In this document: in pieces, positions 34,470 to 42,367 of the stretch
Position numbering within the stretch: position 1 is the first letter of the stretch
Layout of the letters: the number at the start of each line of letters is the position of its first letter
Assembly (NCBI GenBank): GCA_015152555.1
Contig: SUTS01000001.1
Span: 1-64,000, forward strand
Length of the DNA stretch: 64,000 nt
Direction of reading: 5' to 3'
Origin: Cyanobacteria bacterium SIG26
Lineage (GTDB): Bacteria; Cyanobacteriota; Vampirovibrionia; Gastranaerophilales; Gastranaerophilaceae
Notes under the pieces: model-generated
Seen by the model: the letters and a program-made list of their open reading frames with translations, nothing else
What the model was told of the DNA's origin: nothing
Database searches by the model: none
Translations under genes and position numbers: made by a program

Positions 34470-37112
34470 ATGCAAGATAAAAAGATTTTCATTAAAGGTG
34501 TTGATAGAACAAATGATGTTATAAGATACGAGTATGCTCGTAATTTTTACTATATAACATTCAAAGACGGAAAAAGATTTCCATATAAGTGCCGAGACAT
34601 AAAAATTGTCAAAATTGATAAAGAGCAACTAGAGATAAATAATAAATTTCAATATTTTAGAGATTTGGCGAATGAAATTGGTTTAATCATACATAATGAA
34701 AAAGGCGAATCCATAAACATTCTTGCAAATAACTATCAAAAAATTAAAGAAGTCTCAAAAGATTCAATTTTATATAATTATCTAACTCAAAAACTTCCTT
34801 TTGAAGAACCAAAGAAAAAAGACACTTTTGGAGCTTTTTTTCGAATAATAAAATCAAAAAATGATAAACTGGAAGATACATCTATTTATCCTTTTGGTTT
34901 TAATATCAGCCAAAATAAAGCAACAGAAAATGCGATTAAAAACAAGCTTTCAATAATTGAAGGTCCTCCGGGAACAGGAAAAACTCAAACAATATTGAAT
35001 ATTATTGCCAATGCAATAATGCACGATGAAACAGTTGCAGTAGTGTCTAGTAATAATTCAGCAACAAAAAACATTATTGATAAGCTTAAAAAATATAATG
35101 TTGATTTTATTGCTGCATATTTAGGCAATAATCAAAATAAACAAGAATTTATTGATTCGCAATTACCTTTGCCAGATATAAAGAAATGGGAATTAGAAAA
35201 AGAGAAAATTGAATACACTTATAAGGAAATAAGATCACGATATCAATCGCTAAAAAATATGTTATCTTTGCAAAATGAATTATCGGCATTGAAGCAAAAA
35301 ATTTCTGCATTAGAAATAGAGCAAACACATTATCAAAAATACGTGGAAGAATTTGATATTCAAGAAATCCCAGAAGAAATTAACAAAATAAAATCTTGGG
35401 AAAAAGCTTTAGAATTAAGTTTGATATTTGAATCCGAGGCTGAAGAATTAAGTAAACAGAACCCAATTATTGAAATAATTAAAAGAATCATTGAATTTTT
35501 AAGGATAAAAAAGTTTAATAGAACGATTGCTCAAGAATTGTTAAATAAATATTCGAAAGATTATTTAATAGCAATTTCTCAACAAAAATTTTACGAAATT
35601 CAAATAAACGAGTTAAGTAAATCTTTAAAAAGCATTTCAAAAGAGTTGGATAGTTATAATTTTAAAGAGAAAATGGCTGAATATTCCGAATTGAGTGCTA
35701 AAATTTTTAAAGCAAAACTTGCTGAAAAATATTCAAAGAGCTCTAGAAAGATTTGGACATTAGGTGATTTGCAAACAAAAGCAGATGACTTTATTGAAGA
35801 TTATCCAATAATATTAAGTACAACCTACTCATTGAGAAATTGCCTATCAACATCAGTAATGTACGATTATGTTATTGTTGATGAAGCATCGCAAGTTGAC
35901 TTATGTACTGGAGCAATAGCATTATCTTGTGCTAAAAAAGCAGTAATTGTTGGCGATTTAAAACAATTACCAAATGTTGTAGATTCTAAAAATGCTAAAA
36001 TTTCTGACAATATTTTTAAGAACTATAAGCTAGCAGAACACTATCGATACAAGAATAATTGTTTATTATCTTCTATTTCTAAAATCTTTTCACAAGCACC
36101 AAAAACACTTTTAAGAGAACATTATAGATGTCATCCAATGATTATAGAATTTTGTAATAAGAAATTTTATAACAATGAATTAATCATTCTAAGCGACATT
36201 AAATCAGATAGAAAACCTTTAATGGTATATAAAACGATAGCAGGCAATTTGGCGATTAATAACATAAATCAAAGACAAATAGATGTTATTAAAGAAGAAA
36301 TAATTCCTAATGAAAACCTATGTATAACCGACGATTCATTGGGTATAGTAACGCCATACCGAAATCAAACTAATGCTCTACAGAATCAATTTAAGGGAAC
36401 TGGCGTGAAAGCTGATACAGTAGATAAATTTCAAGGGCAAGAAAATAAAGTTATAATTCTCTCAACTGTTGATAATGAAATTAAAGATTTTACGGATAAC
36501 CCTAATCGATTAAATGTTGCTGTATCAAGAGCAATAGAACAGTTGATTGTAGTCGTTAATGGTAATGAGCCCCAGAAAGATTCTAATATTTTAGACCTAG
36601 TAAAATATATTGAATATAATAATTGCGAAATAAAAGAAAGCAAACTATTCTCTGTCTTTGATTATCTATATGAATGTTATGCAGAACAAAGAAAGTTATT
36701 CTTAAAAAAATGCAAAAAAATCTCTCAATATGATAGTGAAAATTTATTCTATAATGTCTTATCAGAAGTTTTGACTAATAAATATCAAAATGAATATGGT
36801 GTAGCTGTTCATATTCCTTTAAACAGAATAATAAAAGATTTTAGTGTTCTTGATAAAAAAGAAGTTAAGTTTGCCCAAAATGAATGGAGCCATGTTGATT
36901 TCTTAATTTATAACAAGCTGAATAAAACCCCTGTTTTAGCTATCGAAGTTGATGGAGCAACTTACCACAAGGCTGATTCAAAGCAATCAGTACGAGATAA
37001 GATTAAAAATGCTATTTTTGAAAAATACTCATTGCCTTTAATAAGATTTAGCACAAAAGACAATGTCACTACTAAAAGCGTTTCAGAAAAAATAATAGAG
37101 CACTTACATTAA
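34470..37112 (+). CDS. SF1 (Upf1-like) helicase with C-terminal PD-(D/E)xK-type nuclease domain
   Basis: The 880-residue protein (start MQDKKIFIKG) has the helicase motifs in order: Walker A EGPPGTGKTQT (about 164), a coiled-coil insert (about 230-430), motif II VIVDEASQVD (about 468), GDLKQLP (motif III), REHYRCHPM (motif IV region), GIVTPYRNQ, TVDKFQGQE (motif V) and NRLNVAVSRA (motif VI). The last 130 residues (VDFLIYN, then LAIEVDGATYHK) look like a DUF2726/Vsr-like nuclease, with Asp and Glu-x-Asp as metal ligands. The frame opens at 34,449; the start is uncertain. Paired with the HNH gene. Confidence 0.85.
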   Translation: MQDKKIFIKGVDRTNDVIRYEYARNFYYITFKDGKRFPYKCRDIKIVKIDKEQLEINNKFQYFRDLANEIGLIIHNEKGESINILANNYQKIKEVSKDSILYNYLTQKLPFEEPKKKDTFGAFFRIIKSKNDKLEDTSIYPFGFNISQNKATENAIKNKLSIIEGPPGTGKTQTILNIIANAIMHDETVAVVSSNNSATKNIIDKLKKYNVDFIAAYLGNNQNKQEFIDSQLPLPDIKKWELEKEKIEYTYKEIRSRYQSLKNMLSLQNELSALKQKISALEIEQTHYQKYVEEFDIQEIPEEINKIKSWEKALELSLIFESEAEELSKQNPIIEIIKRIIEFLRIKKFNRTIAQELLNKYSKDYLIAISQQKFYEIQINELSKSLKSISKELDSYNFKEKMAEYSELSAKIFKAKLAEKYSKSSRKIWTLGDLQTKADDFIEDYPIILSTTYSLRNCLSTSVMYDYVIVDEASQVDLCTGAIALSCAKKAVIVGDLKQLPNVVDSKNAKISDNIFKNYKLAEHYRYKNNCLLSSISKIFSQAPKTLLREHYRCHPMIIEFCNKKFYNNELIILSDIKSDRKPLMVYKTIAGNLAINNINQRQIDVIKEEIIPNENLCITDDSLGIVTPYRNQTNALQNQFKGTGVKADTVDKFQGQENKVIILSTVDNEIKDFTDNPNRLNVAVSRAIEQLIVVVNGNEPQKDSNILDLVKYIEYNNCEIKESKLFSVFDYLYECYAEQRKLFLKKCKKISQYDSENLFYNVLSEVLTNKYQNEYGVAVHIPLNRIIKDFSVLDKKEVKFAQNEWSHVDFLIYNKLNKTPVLAIEVDGATYHKADSKQSVRDKIKNAIFEKYSLPLIRFSTKDNVTTKSVSEKIIEHLH

Positions 37113-37151
37113 TTTAAACACCTTTAAAACGGATTTTAAACACCATTTAAA
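37113..37151. repeat. TTTAAA array 1, period about 11 nt
   Basis: TTTAAA begins at 37113, 37123, 37135 and 37146, directly after the helicase stop codon. Spacings are 10, 12 and 11 bases. Two further arrays of the same kind lie at 37,660 and 51,522. Confidence 0.8.
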
Positions 37152-37212
37152 CATCTGTAGAATCAAAAATCATTAAACTTATGCTATGATTTAAGAAAAT
37201 TGGAGATACAAT

Positions 37213-37659
37213 ATGAACGATATAAAACTACAAGGCATTGATGTCGATGGCATAGAAAAAGAATATTTTTTAAATGATTTTAAGGGACAAAAAGTTATTT
37301 TGTACTTTTACCCAAAAGATAATACTTCTGGTTGCACTCAAGAAGCGTGCGATTTTAGAGATAACATAAATAGATTAACAAATTTCGCAACTGTAATCGG
37401 CGTTAGCCCTGACAGCATTAAAAGCCATTTGAAATTTAAAGAAAAACAGAGCCTTAATTTTATTTTACTTTCAGACTCTGAGCACAAACTAGCAGAAGCG
37501 TTTAACGTTTGGGTTGAAAAATCTATGTATGGCAGAAAATATATGGGTATTGAACGCTCAACTTTTGTACTGGACGAAAACTTGAATATTATTAAAGAAT
37601 GGCGCAAAGTAAAAGTCAAAGGTCACGTTGACGAAGTTATTGAATACTTGAACACATAA
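37213..37659 (+). CDS. bcp: Thioredoxin-dependent peroxiredoxin, Bcp/PrxQ type
   Basis: It reduces peroxides using a peroxidatic Cys. The 148-residue product shows VILYFYPKDNTSGCTQEACD, with the peroxidatic Cys near residue 42 and the resolving Cys five residues later, as in the BCP class. The C-terminal GIERSTFVLDENLNI fits the fold. GGAGA precedes the ATG. It sits as an isolated housekeeping gene between defence-type genes and is flanked on both sides by TTTAAA arrays. Confidence 0.94.
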   Translation: MNDIKLQGIDVDGIEKEYFLNDFKGQKVILYFYPKDNTSGCTQEACDFRDNINRLTNFATVIGVSPDSIKSHLKFKEKQSLNFILLSDSEHKLAEAFNVWVEKSMYGRKYMGIERSTFVLDENLNIIKEWRKVKVKGHVDEVIEYLNT

Positions 37660-37720
37660 TTTAAACACTTTTTAAACGAGTTTTAAACAGAATTTAAAAG
37701 CCTTTTAAAAGATATTTAAA
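37660..37720. repeat. TTTAAA array 2, six copies at exact 11-nt period
   Basis: TTTAAA starts at 37660, 37671, 37682, 37693, 37704 and 37715, exactly 11 bases apart each time, beginning at the last bases of the bcp stop region. The last three overlap a hairpin terminator. Confidence 0.9.
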
Positions 37721-37728
37721 GGCTTTTT
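37697..37728 (+). terminator. Terminator of bcp
   Basis: AAAAGCCTTT (37697-37706) pairs with AAAGGCTTTT (37718-37727), with a T-rich tail. It is built from the end of the TTTAAA array. Confidence 0.75.
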
Positions 37729-37798
37729 GTTAGTTTGCCCTTTCACACTTTACTTTCTCTTGCTTTTGAGTGATGTATGTTGCTCGAAAGGTTTGTAG

Positions 37799-38338
37799 AT
37801 GAATGCTGTTGACCCAATAAAAAGCCTTGACGATATTAGAAAAATGAAAGAATTCTTGGCAAAAAAGCCGAGAAATGCTTTGCTCTTCAGCTTTGGGATA
37901 AATAGCGGATTGAGAATTTCTGATATACTTGCACTTAATGTCGGTGACGTTAGGGGTAAAGAGTATATTGAAATTAGAGAACTAAAAACCGGCAAACGGA
38001 AAGTATTTCCGATTAATGATAGGTTGAAGAAGGAGATTGAAGAATTTACTAAAGGAATGCCAGAGGATCAACCATTGTTTTATACGCAAAAGGGAAGACG
38101 AATGGAAAGGAGTCGGGCGTATAAGATTTTAAATAAAGCTGCAAGAGCGGTTGGGATAACAAGACGAATAGGCACACATACGCTGAGGAAAACATTTGGA
38201 TACCATTGCTACCAAAAATACGACGACGTCGTGCTTCTGCAAAAGATTTTTAACCACTCTTCACCCCAAATCACCCTCCGCTACATCGGCATCGAACAAG
38301 AAGACATTGACGCGGTGTATAGGGATTTTTATTTGTGA
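37799..38338 (+). CDS. Tyrosine recombinase, catalytic-domain-only
   Basis: This site-specific recombinase of 179 residues has only the catalytic domain. NSGLRISDILALNVGDV carries the first Arg (about 40), KTGKRK the Lys, GTHTLRKTFGYH the His-x-x-Arg (about 137-140), FNHSS the second His and LRYIGI the nucleophile Tyr (about 168). The N-terminal core-binding domain is absent, but stand-alone enzymes of this size are common in Firmicutes, so it need not be broken. GAAAGG lies eight bases before the ATG. Its last ten bases overlap the convergent KAP gene. Toward the 3' end the DNA is noticeably richer in GC, hinting at transfer. Confidence 0.88.
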   Translation: MNAVDPIKSLDDIRKMKEFLAKKPRNALLFSFGINSGLRISDILALNVGDVRGKEYIEIRELKTGKRKVFPINDRLKKEIEEFTKGMPEDQPLFYTQKGRRMERSRAYKILNKAARAVGITRRIGTHTLRKTFGYHCYQKYDDVVLLQKIFNHSSPQITLRYIGIEQEDIDAVYRDFYL

Positions 38339-41300
38339 ATAATTTTGTTTTTAAATTTTATTTTACCAAAAGTTTTTCCTTCGAAAATCTTGCTAATTTT
38401 TTCTTTTAAAGAATCGGAAAAACCTCTTATTTCAGTATCTCTTAAAATGTCATTATATAGATCATAAGACCATTGAAGCATTTGAGTTATTATTTCCTGT
38501 TTATTTTCTATGTTAGATTCTTCTATAATTTTTGTATTTAACAATAAAATTTTAGAAGGTTCTTTTCTATTTTCTCCCAGTAGCAAATCTGTTATTAATA
38601 TTCTTTTGGTCAATAGTTGATTTATATTATTATTTCTGCTATTTTCATCAATTATTTCATTTAATTCTGAATATTTACCGGTTATCTTGTAATTTACATC
38701 TATAACAACTTTAAAGAGTTCTGCGAAACTATCATTGAATAACAATTTTGAAAGAATATATTTACGTTCTTCCAAAGTATAAACATCCAATAACCTTTCA
38801 TTTAAATTTCGTATAGATTCATAATCTCTTACTTCGCTATCTTTACTTGTGATAAGTTCTATAAATTCATCTGTGGTATATATTTTTTCTTTAGGGAGTT
38901 GTTCCAACCATCTTCGTTTTTCTTTTAATTCAATATTTTCCAATTTTAATATCAATTTATATAAATTATTTAAATTTTCAGGTGTTTGTATTCTTGCAAT
39001 AGTATTATATAAGTTAATAGCACAATCCAATTTTTTATCATTTACATCATCTGTTGTGATTTGATTAAAGCTTTCATCAATTCTATTATCGTTGTTCCAA
39101 ATATTTTCTCCACATGCAAATGCTAATTGCCCGATTTTATCAGAATAATCATAAGAAAAATCAACATTCTCAAGTATTAAAATAATAAAGTCTTTAACTT
39201 TATCCGTATTTCCCAAAGATAAAGTTGACAATAAACAAAGTAATTGTTCAAAATATTCTTTTTCTTCATTTGGAATCAAGTAATCACTCGTAAATTCGAA
39301 AAATTTATCTAAATATATAGAAGCAACTTGCTCATTTTTCTCTGCTAAAATCACATCAATATACTGTTTAAATTCATTTAGTGTAGATTCCTCTAACGAA
39401 CTTACATTGGTATCCATAACAAAATCTGCATAATTATTTGCAAAAGAAATTTTATTCTCATTTGATAAATTATTATAATTATTAAATAAATAATTTAAGA
39501 ATAATTTTAAATTTTCAGATTCAGGTTCAAATTGGAAAAGTTGATTAACAATAAGTGTATCTATTTTTGAAATATTGTCATAATTATTATTTCTTAGAAT
39601 ATTTATTATTTCAATAATTTGGGCTGTATAATTTTTATTTGGCACAATTGCTTCGCACAACTCGTCTATATACTGGTAATTGTCTATTTCTATTTTTTGG
39701 TAATAAACATTTAATAAATCCCTAAAATTTTCTAATTGTTCTTTTACGTCGAATTCTGTTTTAATATCATTATTTAATTTATTTTCAATCGCAATATCAA
39801 GCTGAATTACATAATTATTTATATTGCTATCAGTAAAGTTACTAATATTTTTCTTTGTATAGTCTATTATGTAAGAATATAATTTAGTGTTTTCTTCTCC
39901 TATAATATTATCAAATACATCATTAAATTTTTCATTTTGATTTATTAGTATATAATCAAGTGCTTTTTCAAATGTTTGTATTACTTTAGTTTCATTTTCT
40001 TCTGTTATAAAACTTTTATCTTTTTGAAATTCTTTAATAATTGTATCGATATACTCTTTACTTTTATATTGATATATAAATTCATAATTTTGAAATGCGT
40101 AATAAGTGTATTCAAATCCAAAATCAAAATCTTCACCATTTTCTACATTTTCATTAGCAAATATAGGAGCTATTACCCAACTGCAAAAATTGTTATCTAC
40201 AAAATCATGGTTATTATTGTAAAACTCTAATAATACATTTGAAGCATCTTTGAACAGAGTCATTCTTTGCTTATCTGCCTCTGAAGAAGTATCATAACTA
40301 TATTTAACACGATATGTTTTATTTAATGAGGCAATCACTTTTTTAATTTTTGATTTTGATACAGCATGTAATAATTTTTGATAATCTTCAATCGACAAAG
40401 TCTTACGATATTTGTCATGTTTATAAAGTGTATCTGCAAAGGAATCTATTAAAAATCTAGTATCATTATTTATAAAAGGTATTAATTTTACAATTACCGA
40501 AAATGCATTTTCTTTATGTAAGTCATAAGATAAACTTTCATATACACTTTTTATAAGTTGAGCATTCTCAACGGAAAGTTTATTTGTTTTTAAATCTAAA
40601 ATATTAAATAATTTTTCATAAGAATTATGTATTAAAGCTTCCTCTATATCATAAGCCTGTTCTCCATATTTTCTACTTAATGAATTTTGATTTAATAGTA
40701 GAAATGGTTTTAATGATATAGGAAGTTCAAACTTATTATTTATTAGATTTAAATATTGATTTAAATCATAAAAACAAGGTTTTAATTCTATTGCATTGTT
40801 ATCAGACACACAAATAAATTTATCTTTGATTTTGGGATCAATATAAAATTTTGGTAGAACGCCAGTTCGAAGGACTTCTAATACATAACTTAAAAGTTTT
40901 GGCTCAATTAAAAGTTCCTTATAAAAATATAGAAAGTCAACTTTTAAAACAGCTAGTATGGCAAGTGTTAAAGGATGCTTTGTAACAATACCTTCTGCTA
41001 ATCCACCAGCTTTATTTGCCATCTCGGCAGATTCTCTTTTTATTGCAATATTCCAGCTTTGAAAAAATGTATTAAGGATTTGAATAGCTTGTCTTGGATT
41101 TTGTACATTAGGATATATTAGTCTGCAGAGTAGATTTTCCAAATCAGTGCCAGAATTAATCAGTTGAGTTTCAAAGTCCTCAAAGTCAGGAATCTGTGTT
41201 TCCAATATTTTTTTCGAGTAATCTATCATGTCTCTATATGGAAATGGAGGAATATCAATTCTAAAATGAAATATTTTATCTAAAAATCGTTTAGCTTCAA

Positions 41301-42207
41301 CTTGTTGTTCGCATGATTCAATATCTATATCGTCAATAATTTTAATTGACATTAAAGCATCTGATATTTTATATTCACAACAGGAAACAACAAAAACAAA
41401 TCCTATATTATCTTTGTCTTCTATGTCAAAGTCCATAAATGCTCTTATTGCATTTATACCATCAACCATTTCTTGTGCAGAGGGTAAACGATCAATATCA
41501 TCAACAAATACAACAATTTTATCTATTAATTTATTGCTTTCCTTATATTTTTTTAATTGCTTTTTTAAAAATTCTTCATATATTTCCGCTGTTGTATCTG
41601 GGACATCCATTTTTGTAATGTTCTGAAATACTGGAATCAACATATTGTTTTTATCCAATAAGTATTTTGTTACTTTTGTTATAACAATTGCTAATGGTAT
41701 TGTGGAGAATATTTGTCCCCACATCTCTAGATTTGGTAGAATAAATTTCCACATTAAACAAAGTATTAAATTATAAATTATTATCTGCAACCAATTACAT
41801 GCTACATTCCAAATATTTTTACGTAACTCTTGATTATCACACAATTCCATAACTTGTTTTGTTATATGGCGGCTAAATTGATCTTTTATAGCTTCATCTG
41901 TTCCATTAATCTTTAAATAAATTTCTCGCAATAATGCTTTTTTTATACCACTACCACCATATTTCCAAGCATTAAAATCAATACAATAAACATTTTTAGA
42001 ATTTTCGCCAAGTTTCTTTTTGCATATTCCTTTAATTGAACTTTTCCCGACACCCCATTTACCTAAAAGTCCAATGTTGTAAGGCATTTTTAAATCGTTA
42101 TTAGTAATCAAATCGTACAAAACATCCGCATAATGTTCATGCCCAAATTGGTCTGCGTCTGGTGAGTTTAAAGGCTTATCTAATAGTAATGGTATCTTTT
42201 TCAACAC
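38329..42207 (-). CDS. Giant KAP-family P-loop NTPase
   Basis: The 1,292-residue product has a KAP NTPase domain in the first 400 residues: Walker A GKWGVGKS (49-56), the family's DFNAWKYGG near 76, two predicted membrane segments near 130-190 inserted in the domain, and Walker B VFVDDIDRLPS near 240. Roughly residues 450-1290 form a long helical region rich in Asn, Asp and Glu, probably helical repeats. KAP proteins are membrane-associated and several act in phage exclusion. It starts with GTG after AAAGGGG. It diverges from the type I restriction operon. Confidence 0.85.
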   Translation of the reverse strand: MLKKIPLLLDKPLNSPDADQFGHEHYADVLYDLITNNDLKMPYNIGLLGKWGVGKSSIKGICKKKLGENSKNVYCIDFNAWKYGGSGIKKALLREIYLKINGTDEAIKDQFSRHITKQVMELCDNQELRKNIWNVACNWLQIIIYNLILCLMWKFILPNLEMWGQIFSTIPLAIVITKVTKYLLDKNNMLIPVFQNITKMDVPDTTAEIYEEFLKKQLKKYKESNKLIDKIVVFVDDIDRLPSAQEMVDGINAIRAFMDFDIEDKDNIGFVFVVSCCEYKISDALMSIKIIDDIDIESCEQQVEAKRFLDKIFHFRIDIPPFPYRDMIDYSKKILETQIPDFEDFETQLINSGTDLENLLCRLIYPNVQNPRQAIQILNTFFQSWNIAIKRESAEMANKAGGLAEGIVTKHPLTLAILAVLKVDFLYFYKELLIEPKLLSYVLEVLRTGVLPKFYIDPKIKDKFICVSDNNAIELKPCFYDLNQYLNLINNKFELPISLKPFLLLNQNSLSRKYGEQAYDIEEALIHNSYEKLFNILDLKTNKLSVENAQLIKSVYESLSYDLHKENAFSVIVKLIPFINNDTRFLIDSFADTLYKHDKYRKTLSIEDYQKLLHAVSKSKIKKVIASLNKTYRVKYSYDTSSEADKQRMTLFKDASNVLLEFYNNNHDFVDNNFCSWVIAPIFANENVENGEDFDFGFEYTYYAFQNYEFIYQYKSKEYIDTIIKEFQKDKSFITEENETKVIQTFEKALDYILINQNEKFNDVFDNIIGEENTKLYSYIIDYTKKNISNFTDSNINNYVIQLDIAIENKLNNDIKTEFDVKEQLENFRDLLNVYYQKIEIDNYQYIDELCEAIVPNKNYTAQIIEIINILRNNNYDNISKIDTLIVNQLFQFEPESENLKLFLNYLFNNYNNLSNENKISFANNYADFVMDTNVSSLEESTLNEFKQYIDVILAEKNEQVASIYLDKFFEFTSDYLIPNEEKEYFEQLLCLLSTLSLGNTDKVKDFIILILENVDFSYDYSDKIGQLAFACGENIWNNDNRIDESFNQITTDDVNDKKLDCAINLYNTIARIQTPENLNNLYKLILKLENIELKEKRRWLEQLPKEKIYTTDEFIELITSKDSEVRDYESIRNLNERLLDVYTLEERKYILSKLLFNDSFAELFKVVIDVNYKITGKYSELNEIIDENSRNNNINQLLTKRILITDLLLGENRKEPSKILLLNTKIIEESNIENKQEIITQMLQWSYDLYNDILRDTEIRGFSDSLKEKISKIFEGKTFGKIKFKNKIIHK

Positions 42208-42367
42208 ACACCCCTTTTTAAATCCATTCTATCATAAAATATTACATATTATTACCTGTTTACATTTAACATTTATATAAGTTTTAATATCTTTTGTTAA
42301 AGAGTCATAATACAAGCAAAATACTTATTTTTATGGTAATATTTTGTAGTGTTAGTAGAGGGTTAGT

